Positions 10,801-22,123 are shown, counted from the stretch's first letter. The stretch is DNA of 64,000 bases from Sthenelais limicola (GCA_942159475.1 OW804094.1:19635067-19699066), one strand, 5' to 3'. The notes: a model not told the origin generated them from the sequence alone. A program made the numbers and translations.

Positions 10801-13800
10801 GTCAATACTAGGTAAATTCGAGAATATTCGGCAATGCATTGATTCTAGCAATCTGTTTGGTTGGGTTGAAATGTAATTTGAAATTTATTTTCGTCTGAGA
10901 TTTGGGTTATTTGAGAAGATTGGCGAAGTTGAATTGTACATTTTCTGAAAATCTTACCCACATATCAGTCGGGGCCATTCTTAAAAATGATGGACTTGTA
11001 GAACTGTAATAAAGCTGTTGTTGTATTTGTGTTTATTTTGCACAAGCTTTAAGTGCCCTTCATCAGGTGAGATTTATTTATTAATCAAAGTTACCTGATG
11101 CTCCTCAACTACATAGACACACACAACCCTGATGAAGACCCATTTGCAGTTGAAACACATATAGGTTGATATGATTCTTCTCCTTCCCCTTCTCTACCCG
11201 ACTATTAGCAACAGAAAATAAAATGCTTCAAATACACAAATCTGGATCAGTATCTTTTCGGAGATTTCCCTACCTTTACATTTATTTATTAATTAGTTAA
11301 TTATTGATTTTACCTTGCCTTTTCTATTCAGCACATCATCTGCGTTAAAATCCATTAGGCTTTCTCGGAAGCTTTGTGAACCCCAAAGCCAGCATGATAG
11401 GCAGCAACCTGTAAAAGATGGCTGCAGGACCAAGATTAATCTCAAAACTTCCAGAAGTTTCTTTTTAGTAAGCTCAAGAAGCTCTATGATAAAACAAAGA
11501 ACATGGGCATGCTCCCTTCTTGAAGCCAAAAGTAGAATCAGTTCGGACTGCTTCTCAAGGTTACATTCCATCACACATTGCGCAGCTGAAAATTCTGCAA
11601 ATGATCTATGAGGAAAGAGAACTTCACATCCATTGTTAGGATCTTTCATGTGTACATCTCCAACGGTTACAAATGGAAGTTTATCCACCTGAATTCTCAT
11701 CTCCCTCATCCCCTCTGTTGTGAAACTTTTCCTGTTCAGGATGCATGACAGAGCATATCTATGGAAAGCTTGCAGGTTCTCCTTCTGCCCCTGAATAGTG
11801 AGCCCCTCTCTGAGCAGTACCCATGCCTCCAAAGCAGAATATATCTGCACTTTTGTCACTCCTTTAAGCTGCTTTGGATCGAATTTGCCTTCATTGATTA
11901 GAAAGCACAGTAACACAAGGGTCATTGGGTTGCTCAGCAGACCCTCCAACCCGCGGTCAGATCTGATACTGTGTTTGAACTGCATACAGATCTTAGACTT
12001 GTGAACAAACTGATTAAAGTACTTGTCAATGTAATCTTCAGTGCTTTTGGTGTCAAAGCCGAATGCCTCCAGGTGAGTAACCTTGGGTTGGTGCATCAGA
12101 TCATCAATAACAGGATCATTTGCCCTGCAACCACAGATAACCACCATCCTGGCTGCAATAATCTCTGAGAAGATATCTTCTATGACTTGCCTGTGCATGG
12201 ACATTTCATCCAATGAGTCCAGCACCAGACTCACTTCATTTGGATGTGATCTGTAATGATTCCAAGCCTGTTCTGATTGGGATCCACATCTTTCTTGAAG
12301 CACTCTTTTGACTGTGCTGTCCAAGTTCTGTCTGCAGTCCTGGGGCCGTATGTAAATAATTGATTTTATTCCCTGCATAATTCTATAGCTGAGGGCTGTA
12401 TTGTCTTCAACAATTCCCTTACCTACTGTTGTCAGTATGTGCAGAAGGAGGGATGTTTTGCCAGAGCCAGGCAATCCCTGAATTATGATCACTTTTGTAC
12501 GACCATCAAGAGCATCATCAATATCAATATCTATGGAGTCTGAAGGGACACTGAAAGCAAGAGAAATCCAAAATCTTATTTGTATATTCTCCATTTCTAT
12601 TATTGTGCCCATTTAACCCTGGTATGTTTAACGTCCATTAACAGGTAGGAGGAGTATAACATTGAGAAGGTAATCTATTTACACAAGAACACAGAATACA
12701 GAAGAACATGCAATGACTGATGCCAATTTCTTTGCTCTTTTATATCAAATCGTCACTGTTTGGTATCTACCAATAAATATAGCTTTCACTGCATGTTTTT
12801 GTAGAATAATTGGTATGTACAGAAACAATTTGAGACAATATTTTCAGTATTTCGCAGGTATGTTAATTTCGACTAAAACTGCACTCTCAGTTAACGTCGG
12901 TCGAGGACTGACAGTTTTCTACTTCTTGTTCCCTTCTTTTCAAACCCATTTAAAAGTCAGTTGACCAAGATGTTGGAGGATTTTGTTCAGTCGTTTTTAC
13001 TAAAGAGCTCCTAAGACGTCCTCATTTGTATTTGGAGGACCTGCCCGAATCCTTTCTTGGAATACATCACTTATTTTCCCTCACTAACAGTGGTTTTCTC
13101 TCGGTTATTAGACTCCAAATTCTTGTATAAACATATAAAAACTGGGAATGCAGCTTTAAAAAAAAGTATAGACATGTGGGTTGGATCATCAGAAAATGTA
13201 CAATTGGCAGCTCTACACATTTCGTAGATCCTGCTGAATTAGGCTGAAAATTTGTAAATATTAAATATATCGGAGCATATTTGGTGTTGTGATACTTCAA
13301 AAGCTATGTTTTGTTATTTTGAACTGAATTTTGAACTTTATTCTTGTCTTAAATTAGGGTTATTTCAGAGGATTGGTGAGGCCAATTGTACATTTTCCGA
13401 CGATCTGACCCATATAAGAGTGGTGGCATATTGCGCTACCTATGCACCTGACTCCCTCGCTTCAACTGGAGTCTAGTGAAGAGGGTGTCAATGTCTGCCA
13501 CCAGGTTCTTGCCATATCGCTTAGTCTTGATGAACGGCACATTTTTGGCAAAGTGTAGATGACTGTTGTGCATCTCTCTCATCCATCCTTTACTTTCACC
13601 TGTTGATTTGATATGATGAAAATACTTTATTTGCCAAATTATTACATCAAATATGTGGAATGGTTGACAGAATGGTAAACTACCTTCTGAAATAATGTCC
13701 AGTTGTTACATATAGTGGATTTTGGTGAGGCGAATCTAATAGTGTCTTTTTTATTACAGTTTAAGGCCAATACAATATTTAAATAATCATATAGGAAAAC

Positions 13801-15799
13801 GTAAGCATCCCTCAGGGATGCTTTCGTGCGGAGCCTGGTATATATGTAATATTAAATGTAAGTATATGATAACACACAAGTTATAGAATATAAAGGTATT
13901 TTCCACCAGAAATTTATTTGTGATGTGTAACAGGGAAATGAGTTGAAATGTGTTACCGGGAGAGGACCAGGGGAAGCATTTTCCATGAAGGGAAACATGC
14001 CTGGAATTTACTTTCTGCTCATATTTAGGGGACAAAATGATAGAGATCAAAACCCGAGTCATTTTAGCGACCTATGACTCATTTCCCTGGAACTCATCAC
14101 AAATAGAGAAAATCAATATAATCTACCCAAAGAGATAATTACCTTGGGTAAGGCTGGGAAGGACTTGTAGACCTTCAGCTGTTCCTCTAATCATGGCTGC
14201 AATGTGATGTTGCATGCTATCTTCCAGACCTGTAAGGAAGGCATCATATCTGGCCTCTATATCCCGCCTCACGTGCTCCAGCAGAATGTGCACCTTCTTG
14301 TGGTTAGCTCCTGCAGCCTGGCAAAGCACAGGTAATAGTCACTTGAATAGGGGAGTTACATAGCTGCCATTTTGAACTTTGATTCGCATGGAATTGTGTA
14401 CAATATAAAATCTATAAAAAACGTGCCATGTTCTGCATTGACTATTTATCAATTGATGCTCTAAGCGGTCTGACCACTGTCGACAAAACGGTGTCAATGC
14501 AAAGATGATGCAAAGACGATGTAATTGCCGTCGATGAGGAGGGCTATTGATGGCTGCATCTTCTTTGCATCGAAAAAGGGAAAAACGTTTGACAACTATA
14601 GAACCAATTTTCATTCTTTTACATATATATATCTCATTGACTAGATATCACCCTGCATCGCAACGGCCCTTACCTCCATTGACAATGCACCGATGCAAAA
14701 TCTCATCACCGGGAAATATCAAACATGTTTGATGTTCATCATTACCCGTACCGATGCAATTTTCACATTGCCCACTCATTGCTCTTCGTTGCTGGCTATT
14801 ACCGAAGGCATAGCAATGGATAGCCGATGCAAAGACGATGCATTAAATTTCACAAAATTCTTATCGACTAGCTCATCGCCAATGACTTTGTTGACAGTGG
14901 CTGGACCACTCTAATATCAGTATCCTTGTGTTATACATGGTCCCATAACACGCATCTTTCCCATCATGCATTTAATTTCATAGGCCATTTATACAAGCTG
15001 CGATATTGGTGAAAACATTCTTGCAATTTTCGATAAAGATGTTCCTAAGTATTTGTATATCAGTCCTAAACTAAATCTATCCCAGCATGCACTGTAACAG
15101 ACATGTGCAGTGGCACATGCAACTCCCGTTATGAAAAATACTTTATTTGTCTAAAGTTATACATGAGAGGATGACAAAATGGATAAATAGGCTTCTGGAT
15201 ACCATCCAGTTCTTCCAATTTATAAGAAAAGCTTTCTCTGAATACCTCACCCAAAACTATAATGATAGACGTCTCTATTTCACATATTATATATGCATAT
15301 ATATGCCAGAATATGCAACATGTGTTGTTTCTTTTCAGATATCATCACATTTGAAAAGGTCTACTAAGTACTTTTATTATTTGATATTTCTAGATGGTCA
15401 ATCATTAGTAAAGTAGTTAAATATACTTCTTAGGATAACCTAAGATATTCACAAATATATCTTAAATATCCAATACCACTACTAAGCACCCCAACATTTC
15501 CAACAAAGAGATTTTATGAAGACAATACTTTGACAAATATCAACCTTGTGACTTCTTACTTACTCGCTTACTCACATTTAAGTTGTTCTCATCATAATAT
15601 AATGTTCACCATGTAATATTTAGCGACACCTTTTGTACAAATTTGGTACTTCTGAACACCTTTGTCTACCCACCTCAATATCCTCCTGTGTGACCAGGTC
15701 AATCACGTGGGAAGCCCGGAGGATGGCCAGTAAGCACCCACTAACCTCGAGTTGTTCTATAAGCTCCGGCTCAGCCTGAATGAGCGCCTCACACTCCAT
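6585..15799 (-). CDS. CARD-NACHT receptor with three novel C-terminal repeats (8-exon gene)
   Basis: Eight exons join in frame with GT..AG borders into a predicted 1491-residue protein. Exons (high to low): 15799-15674, 14317-14143, 13599-13440, 12550-11314, 10461-10286, 9775-9071, 8700-8041, 7821-6585. Exons 1-2 encode a CARD-like six-helix fold (residues 1-100), expected to recruit signalling partners by homotypic contact. Exon 4 is the NACHT NTPase: Walker A GLPGSGKTS near 179-187, Walker B LVLDSLDEM near 261-270, the SNPMTLVLLC helix and the FPHRSFAEFSAAQ motif typical of NLR proteins. No leucine-rich repeats follow; exons 6-8 each hold one copy of an unrecognised domain. NLR proteins are cytosolic sensors that oligomerise on ligand binding; a role in innate immunity is inferred. 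Several introns contain transposon copies. The start is the first Met after a possible acceptor at 15804-15803, so an upstream exon is possible. Confidence 0.8.
8041..8700 (-). other. Exon 7: C-terminal repeat domain, copy 2
   Basis: 220 codons. Starts with VTLHIPVPNTRQTVML, nearly the same opening as copy 1, and shares the later LPNHLLDTNMLNALTTVF and PGLKLIRM segments in the same order. Acceptor CATTCCAG, donor ACCG|GTAAGA. The same phase pattern as exon 6 (1 nt in, 2 nt out) argues for exon duplication. Confidence 0.75.
9071..9775 (-). other. Exon 6: C-terminal repeat domain, copy 1
   Basis: 235 codons, one whole repeat unit per exon. Opens with LHIPVPNTSRFV, continues with beta-like hydrophobic stretches, then LPTTAMLSALDHVF, HGIKILRL and a tryptophan-rich GPAGWFGCL segment. 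Acceptor ATTGCAG, donor ATG|GTAGCC. Phase matches both neighbours. No known domain recognised. Confidence 0.75.
10286..10461 (-). other. Exon 5 of the CARD-NACHT gene
   Basis: 58 codons between NACHT and the C-terminal repeats, rich in basic residues then WDWYAVTPEGL. The acceptor (GAAAAAG) is poor in pyrimidines; an alternative acceptor one step downstream would drop a few lysines and keep frame. Donor AA|GTAAGA, phase 2 out, matches exon 6. Confidence 0.65.
10724..10960. mobile_element. Foldback MITE family 1, copy 2
   Basis: TGGGTCAGATTTTGAGAAT at the left, TTTCTGAAAATCTTACCCA at the right; the interior has GTAAATTCTGCTAAATTAGG. Lies in an intron of the CARD-NACHT gene. Confidence 0.75.
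11314..12550 (-). other. Exon 4 of the CARD-NACHT gene (NACHT NTPase)
   Basis: Large exon encoding the complete nucleotide-binding and helical subdomains. Acceptor GCTTTCAG at 12551-12552, donor GCAAG|GTAAAA at 11314/11313. Both Walker motifs and the late FPHRSFAEF helix are intact, so ATP/GTP binding is expected. Confidence 0.85.
13177..13412. mobile_element. Foldback MITE family 1, copy 3
   Basis: Left terminus slightly decayed (GGGTTGGATCATCAGAAAAT), right ATTTTCCGACGATCTGACCC. In the intron before the NACHT exon, about 30 bases from exon 3. Confidence 0.7.
13440..13599 (-). other. Exon 3 of the CARD-NACHT gene (linker)
   Basis: Acceptor CAACAG, donor ATAG|GTAGCG, phase 2 out, which joins exactly to the NACHT exon. 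The translation includes FIKTKRYGKNLVADIDTLFT, resembling the linker that precedes NACHT in many invertebrate NLR-like proteins. It is too short to be called a gene by itself but fits both neighbours in phase. Confidence 0.7.
13950..14105. mobile_element. MITE family 2 fragment
   Basis: Ends in GCGACCTATGACTCATTTCC then CTGGAACTCATCACAAAT, the family 2 terminus. Degenerate. Confidence 0.5.
14143..14317 (-). other. Exon 2 of the CARD-NACHT gene (second half of CARD)
   Basis: Acceptor TTTGCCAG, phase 0 in, donor CAAG|GTAATT, phase 1 out. Encodes KKVHILLEHVRRDIEARYDA and FLTGLEDSMQHHIAAMIRG, the CARD helix 4-6 pattern including the aromatic-rich F/L-x-x-F segment. Confidence 0.72.
14340..15055. 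repeat. Dispersed repeat family D, copy 2 (interrupted)
   Basis: Same family as 295-545, split by the nested TIR element at 14463-14912. It lies in the intron between CARD exons 1 and 2. Confidence 0.6.
14463..14912. mobile_element. About 450-bp TIR element nested in an older repeat
   Basis: The left end AGCGGTCTGACCACTGTCGA and the right end (inverse of AGTGGTCCAGCCACTGTC) flank a segment with repeated GATGCAAAGACGATG words. CTA is present on both sides. The interrupted host repeat is found intact at 295-545 and 31975-32215, giving an empty-site comparison. Confidence 0.65.
15336..15560. mobile_element. MITE family 2 degenerate copy
   Basis: Keeps AGATATCATCACATTTGAAA, the TAAAGTAGTTAAATATACTTC word and the ACAAAGAGATTTTATG word in family order, with both termini lost. 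Confidence 0.5.
15674..15799 (-). other. Exon 1 of the CARD-NACHT gene (first half of CARD)
   Basis: 42 codons from ATG to a GAG|GTGGGT donor in phase 0. The translation holds LIEQLEVSGCLLAILRASHV, like CARD helices 1-3, and ends TQEDIE; helix 4 continues in the next exon. An AG lies just before the ATG, so this may be the second exon of a longer transcript. Confidence 0.7.
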
Positions 15800-15864
15800 T
15801 CTCTGTCAAATATAATTGTATATATTTTTTACTTCCCCTTTTATCATTACAAATGACTCCTTAT

Positions 15865-16102
15865 TTGGGTAAGATTTTCAGAAAATGTACAATTAGCAGC
15901 TGTACATATTTAGTAAATTCTGCTAAATTAAGCTGCGATTTGGCCAATACTAGTTAAATTCGAGTATATTGGGCATTGTATTGATTCTAGCAATCTGTTT
16001 GGTTAGGTTGAATTGTATTTTGAACTTTATTTTCGTCTGAAATTTGGGTTATTTGAGAGGATTGGTAAAGTTGAATTGTACATTTTCTAAAAATCTGACC
16101 CA
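15865..16102. mobile_element. Foldback MITE family 1, copy 4
   Basis: TGGGTAAGATTTTCAGAAAA to TTTTCTAAAAATCTGACCCA. Lies just upstream of CARD exon 1, so it may overlap the promoter or first intron. Confidence 0.75.
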
Positions 16103-16327
16103 TTTAGCACATAAGCAGCTGTACACATGGTTGAAATGAGTATGCTATTCCAGTCTAGGTTCAAACGCTCAGACAGAAAATAGGTCCTAGATGGTAATTC
16201 CATGAGAAAAAAAAGGAAAAAAATATCACGCCTTTCCTAGTTTTCAGCTGGATTAATTGGAAATACACCTAGTTTTATTATTGGTCTTAACGTTCTGCTT
16301 TAGAAATATAGGTATGTAGTTTATTTC

Positions 16328-16702
16328 AGGAAAATGAGTCATAAGTCGCAAAAAATGGATTTTTAGATATCATCATATTTGAAAAAATGAGATCAAGCCG
16401 ATTCCAATGATAGTAAACATAAAGTACATCTAAGAAGTAGTTCGATATTTTAATTTTTGAAAATCAAGTTTGCAATATTTCCTAGTAAAGTAGCTTAATA
16501 TACTCTATAAGATGATCCTAGAAATACATTGATATATTTTCTTGAAAGTTGGTACATATATTCATGCTACAAGCAGGGTTGAGTACATGAAAAATGAACA
16601 CGAAAAATGAACACATTCCCAGAAAGGCATCCTGTAAATACCTCATTTTAAAACATATAAATTTTGCGACTTATGACTCATTTTCCTAAAACGGATCACA
16701 AA
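16328..16702. mobile_element. MITE family 2, full-length copy
   Basis: Inverted termini AGGAAAATGAGTCATAAGTC / GACTTATGACTCATTTTCCT enclose about 370 bases, including the words ATGATAGTAAACAT and TATATTCATGCTACAA. Each terminus has the AP-1-like core ATGAGTCAT. Confidence 0.75.
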
Positions 16703-17347
16703 TGCTTTCAGAATAAAGACAAGCTTTGTGTCTTTCACAAAACCTATTTATTACAAACCGATTACCTGTAGTTAGTCACTTTCTCTCCAAACAAAGTTAG
16801 TTCATGCAATGTCATCCAGGGTCGAGATGGGGCATGGTGAAATCTAGCGGATTCAGAAGACTACAGGCCGTCACACATGAAAGATTATTCGTACCTATGA
16901 GGATACTCGCCAGTCTGATAAAACTCTGATAGGTGGCACTAGTCTTGTGACCTAACACTAGGATGGATTGGTCACCGTTAGATGATGTGTGGGCCTTCTT
17001 CGCTCCCATATACTATTCATTGATTAGTCATCGATGACCTGCCTGCATGGCCTGTGTCCTGAAACAGGTGAACCAAGAATGTTATCTATGAAATTGCGAC
17101 AGCACCACACTTTGGACCCAAAATACACAATCCTGACTTTCCAATAATAACAAGGAACAGAGACATTAAGAGGATAGATTAAGTAAATTTGTCTTATTAT
17201 ATATTTCAATTTAGGGCTATCCATAAGATGTGCTCAGCAAATGATAAAAAAACGTTTTCTAATGTATTTTCCATATACATTTGTGTCAGAAAAAAATATC
17301 TTATATTCATGCTAAGTAAATATTTTGTCAACAATCAATAAGATTTA

Positions 17348-17470
17348 AGATTTAAAAAATATTTTATTCAGGAACTTCAACATTTTCATACATAAGCTCA
17401 AATATTCTCAGGGGAGCCTGAATTATTAGAATTTTTTTTACATAATACAGCAAGATACAGCAAGAGTTCA
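17348..17470. repeat. Retroposon-like 3' end, family H, copy 1
   Basis: AATATTTTATTCAGGAAC ... ATATTCTCAGGGGAGCCTGAA; the same TTTATTCAGG ... TTCTCAG ... GCCTGA pattern recurs at 21186, 40318 and (inverted) 42570. Confidence 0.5.
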
Positions 17471-17580
17471 TTTACAAGAGTTTAAATAATAATATAATAA
17501 CTATGTGACTCTTTCGAACATAGAAAGATAGGTAAGTTAAGCTTGGTTTTAAACATATGTCTACATTGTTGATTCGGCCA

Positions 17581-17960
17581 AGATTGTGATGATGATGATG
17601 ATGATGATGATGATAAATAAGGAGAGAGAGGCAGCTTTGGGAAATTAAATGTTTATTTAATTTTCATAAAGTTTATATAAATGATTGTTAAGTAATAAAA
17701 CGAGGGTATATAAATAGATGGTGGTTGAGAGTAAAATTGGTAAAAGTTGATGAATTGTAAAATAAATTGTTTGTAGATAAAATTTATTTGAATGATAGAG
17801 ATAATTAGTATGGAGGAATGATAATGATTAGAAATAGGTGTGGGTGGGTGGGTTAAATGTTGTATGGTGTGTGGTTGAAAGTGAAGTGAGTGGGGAGCAG
17901 TGTGAGAGTGGTTAGTACGGGGAATGGTTGTAGGGGGAGTGGTAGTAGGTGGAAGGGGAT
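17581..17960. other. Cytosine-depleted, G/T-skewed tract
   Basis: About 380 bases with only some six cytosines on the plus strand while guanine is abundant. Begins with a (GAT)n microsatellite (about 17589-17613) and ends in GT/GGGTGGG-rich sequence. No coding frame. The base composition changes abruptly at GGCCGCAAC after 17960. Confidence 0.75.
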
Positions 17961-18335
17961 TGGCCGCAACAATGCCCTAGCATTACCTATACAGTCATGC
18001 TATACACATAAGTCAATGCAATAAAAATAAGAACAGTGTCCATACTTCTGATACACTAGATAATGCAAGGTTGTAGGATGATTATAATACAGTTGTGTCG
18101 ACGCCATGCTCATTCATATTAACCATTAATAAGTAGGATATCAATGTGTAGTAGTAAATATCCAACATATCCAATGCTTTTCTTTTTCAAATATCACTTT
18201 CCTTTTCTAAGATATTCAAACACATAATCAACACGACTTAGATTTATATTGTTTCTGACAGAAAGATATCTCAAATATGCCTGAGTGACTCCCTAATTTG
18301 TATATACTACTATTTGGTGTTTGACTATTAATTAG

Positions 18336-18680
18336 CTATTAGTCCCCGTTTCTTGGGCTGGCAGGGACCGTTAGAATGGCATAGAATGGGCCTCCTAGCG
18401 TTTCCGGCCGACCGCTTACATCAACGAAAATGCATAACAATATTGACTGCTCAAAACGGCAAGATCATGGCTTTGCACTGTTTTATTTTGCTTCGAAATC
18501 ATTTCTTAATTGTTGTTTAATGATAGTAACAGCCCAACAAAAGGGGACTAAAGCCATTAGATCTTTCGTTGATGGTCCTTCATTTTCTCTAGAAAACAAG
18601 CATCAGCTTTGCCTCGGCTTGTTCCCGGCAGGCTTAGAGAAAATTTAGGACGATGAATTCAGGATCTAACCGCCTAGTAG
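18336..18680. repeat. Dispersed repeat family E, copy 1
   Basis: About 345 bases shared with 32426-32785: TAGTCCCCG..TTGGGCTGGC, CTTACATCAACGAAAAT, AACAGCCCAACAAAAGGGGA, and a GC-rich palindrome around CTTTGCCTCGGCTTG. Same orientation in both. Confidence 0.75.
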
Positions 18681-18717
18681 ACTAGCACTAAGTTTTGTAG
18701 GTAATGCCCATGAAATA

Positions 18718-18900
18718 GTGGTTGTGTGCGGATAAGTTGCATTTTTTTGTATATATATTGATATTTTTGTAATTCTAACAATTAACACGGTCTGCAAGTC
18801 TATCCTTTAGGATTAGGAAAGAGGTGAAAAAAGAAGCCAATCCTAATTGTAATAGTTGAAAAAAGTGGTAATAGTAAAAAGACTCCTTATTATCGATTTG
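18718..18900. repeat. Dispersed repeat family F, copy 1
   Basis: GTTGTGTGCGGATAAGTTGC through AATAGTAAAAAGACTCCTTA; similar to 60115-60350. Confidence 0.6.
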
Positions 18901-19440
18901 TGGTGGTTGGTAATGGGAGAAAAGATCTCAGTAATGAAGAAAGGAACACTTCCCTTCGGGACCCATTCCGTTCTGCTGAAGAACGGAATTCTTCCCTTTG
19001 GGACTCATTCTGTTCTTCAGCTTGTCTCAATCCAATTATAAACCTAAATCGTGCCATTTGGTATAAAGATGCTGTTCTCAGTGAATCCTGTGTTCAGTTC
19101 CAATATTCGTATACATATGGATAACAATCTAAAATGTCATCTCTCAGTGCACAAAATCTATTTAAATAAGAAGAAATACAAAAACGAGTGAGAGGTAGCT
19201 GATGACATATCAATGCCCATCTACCATTTACGATTCGTCTCCCAATTTTATGTTCCGGAATCTTTCATCATAAGAGAATATATTACACAAAAAATGTACT
19301 GTAAATTCAAACTATTGTCACAGTTACAATTATCATTATTTTTTATTTAATTTAGGACGGGTCGGAAGGTCAGAAGACCTACTTGTAGAGGCCTGAGCCC
19401 AATTCTCTACTTCTATCAAAATACAAATTCAAAATATTTT

Positions 19441-20044
19441 TAACAAGTACTAAGTTAACTAATTATCAAGTTATGCACCGATTTGATCAACTGTTAAAAT
19501 ATTTAACTTTGTAATCAGTGTCAACTTAATTCATATACTTGGAGTTTCCACTGGAAACGATTTTCTCAGCCACAATCATTTGTGCCTGATGTCAACTTAT
19601 AGTTCTACAGTAGTTTGATTCTTGAAGAGGGAAACAGTGTGCAACGCAATAGCCAGGGCTGTAAAAAAATTGGTTGAAAAAAAATTGTCGTTAAAAAATA
19701 GTTGGTTGGGGGGAAAAAAGTTGTCGTTAAAAAAAATGGTTGGTCGTTAAAAAAAGTCGGTCGTAAAATAAAAGTTGGTTGAAAAAAAGTTGGTTGAAAA
19801 AAAATTGTCGTTAAAAAATAGTTGGTTGGGGAAAAAATTGCCATTAAAAAATCGTTGGTCGTTAAAAAAAGTTTGTTAAAAAATGTTGGTTGTATAAAAA
19901 AGTAGTAAGCTAGGCTAGGCTAAATAGTTGGTAACTTACTTTTAAAATTTTGAAAATGTGTTGGGCAGCAGTGTCCATTTGAGCACCTGAGGCAGGTGAG
20001 GGGGGTGGTGGGCAGAGGGATGGTGTAGGAGGTGGGAGGGCCTT
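19441..20044. repeat. Long inverted repeat, left arm
   Basis: About 600 bases repeated in inverse orientation at 44157-44778. Contains unique-looking flanks, a TTGGTTGAAAAAAA / GTCGTTAAAAAA minisatellite (about 19655-19910) and the exon relic. Confidence 0.85.
19940..20044 (-). pseudogene. Orphan copy of the cysteine-rich cassette exon
   Basis: Minus-strand copy of the segment at 44157-44264. It is 105 bases, open throughout, keeps CLRCSNGHCC and the AAAA|GTAAGT donor, but the acceptor AG is replaced (ATCC before AAGG). No coding exons are seen around it, so it is probably a relic carried by the inverted repeat. Confidence 0.45.
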
Positions 20045-20573
20045 GGATGTCGTGACCCAATCAAATTACGTTATTTGGGTCACGCGCTTCCATGACAACC
20101 CGTACGGCATTGGTATGCGATTTGACTTTTCATATAGCACCCCTGTATCATGTCGTTGAACGTATACGTCATACGTATATAATAATAGAACAGATAGGCC
20201 TACATATGATCTTCGAGTATTTAATTCAGTGCTCAATAATAAGCGACCCAGTCGCTTAATCTAACCAAATTGTAATCCTTAGTTTTCTTATCTGCTTTGT
20301 TAATTTTAATATAGTTATATTACTCATTTGCAGCTAATGGTATGAATATAAAATCACTGAATCATTTTAAATAAACAAAAATATATACGATGTAGAAGGA
20401 ACACATTTCCAATACACATTAGTTTGGTGGGCGTGCTCTTGTCTTAGAGACATCTTACAGTATTGCAATCGTTGGAGTACAAAGGTAAACATTAGTTGCG
20501 TTCCTTACACCTACTAACATGTAGCCAGGGTTTTTACAGGCCAACTAGAGTAAACAGGTAAATCCGACCTAAT

Positions 20574-20812
20574 AAGGGTCAGATTATCAAAAAAATTACA
20601 ATTGGCAGCTCTACACATTTAATAAATTCTGCTAAATTAGGCTGCAATTTGGTCAATACTAGATAAATTGGAGTATATTCGGCATTGCATTAATTCTTGC
20701 AATTAGTTTGGTTATGTTGAATTGAATTTTGTACTTTATTTTCGTCTGAAATTTGGGTTTTTTGAGAGAATTGGTAAAGTTGAATTGTACATTTTCTGAA
20801 AGTCTGACCCAT
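20574..20812. mobile_element. Foldback MITE family 1, copy 5
   Basis: Left AGGGTCAGATTATC, right TTTTCTGAAAGTCTGACCCA; the interior is same-orientation with copies 2 and 4. Confidence 0.75.
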
Positions 20813-21185
20813 ATAAGTAGATCAAAGTACATAGTCTTTTTAAATACAGAAGAAGTAATCCAGATTATTTCTTTCAGCTGTTCAGTTTGTTTATTTTACA
20901 TGTTGTATCCGTCTCACACTGCACACTATATAAAGGGAAGTGATATAGCACTAAACGATGGCCCAGACGTCAACTGGGAAAATCCCAGTCAAGGTGAATA
21001 ATGCCTTGTTGCGAGTGCCTGGATCTTTTTAGATGAATTAAAGCTACATTCTCAGCTATCACGACAAAACAAATCATATCATATTAACTCAAATTACTTA
21101 CCTATAGGATTAAATTAATCTATATTCTGCTGTTGTTCTATGTTAATACGCATGTGCACAAAACATTCTTTTTTTTCTCTTTTTT

Positions 21186-21345
21186 TTTGTTTTTGCAATA
21201 CTTTTATTCAACATATCCTGATTTTTGATTTTGGAAATATGTTATTCAGGACAAAAAGACATTTTTATACATCAAGTATAAATCAAGTATAAATATTCTC
21301 AGAATAGCCTGATTTTAAACTATACACGTACAACGAAAGAATTAA
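21186..21345. repeat. Retroposon-like 3' end, family H, copy 2
   Basis: TTATTCAGGACAAAAAGACA and AATATTCTCAGAATAGCCTG; begins with a T-rich run. Confidence 0.5.
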
Positions 21346-21570
21346 TGGAGTATTTACTTTCTATACGATTAGCGATTCGTCAAGTAAGATTTAAATGAAT
21401 TATACAGGTTGACTAAAAATTATTCCAGACCATTATATCATAGAACTAGTTAGTTCTATGATTAAATCATACCTATATACTCAGTATATTCAGTACATAC
21501 AACGTTTGTTGTTTTAAAACAGTCCCTTCACCCGCGCCGTGCTCTCACACGCAAACCATTATTATTAATA

Positions 21571-21683
21571 TAATGCCGAATATACCCGAATTTACGTAGT
21601 ATTGACCAAATTACAGCCTAATTTAGCAGAAGTTACTACATGTGCAATGCTGCCAATTATACATTTTCTGAAAATCTGACCCA
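21571..21683. mobile_element. Foldback MITE family 1, copy 6 (half element)
   Basis: Only the right half is present, ending ATTTTCTGAAAATCTGACCC. The left half is missing, replaced by unrelated sequence. Confidence 0.65.
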
Positions 21684-21885
21684 TATACTCACCTTCTGGG
21701 AATTCAGCCTAGGAGGTTGCTAATGGGTTGCGATCCAACAATACGAAATAAATATTTCCCTGAAGTTCCAATCCTCTCCTGTGGCTCCTGTTCCTGGACT
21801 GAGTGTGAGTGCCAGAAGTCACTACACAAGTGATGCTCTGATTAATATTGGGGGTAAGTAGAGAGTCCTAATATTCTATATATAC

Positions 21886-22123
21886 GGATCCGATTTTCAA
21901 AAGATGTACAATTCTCCTTCACCAATCCTCTCAAATAACCCACATTTAAGACAAAAATGAGCTTCAAAATGCGGTTTAACATAAAAGAACTGATATTGTA
22001 AATCGATGCGATACCAAATATACTCCGATGTAGCCACAATTTATAATTTCTTTAGCAGAATTTAGCAAAAGTTACTAAATATGTAGAGCTACCAATTGTA
22101 CATTTTCTGAAAATCTGACCCAT
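21886..22123. mobile_element. Foldback MITE family 1, copy 7
   Basis: Inverted orientation relative to copies 2, 4, 5; left end CCGATTTTCAAAAGATGTAC, right end TTTTCTGAAAATCTGACCCA. Confidence 0.72.

Noticed and set aside
12550..12612. Extension of the NACHT exon to an ATG at 12612
   Set aside because: A good acceptor (CTTTCAG) at 12551-12552 joins in phase to the upstream linker exon; the extension looks intronic.
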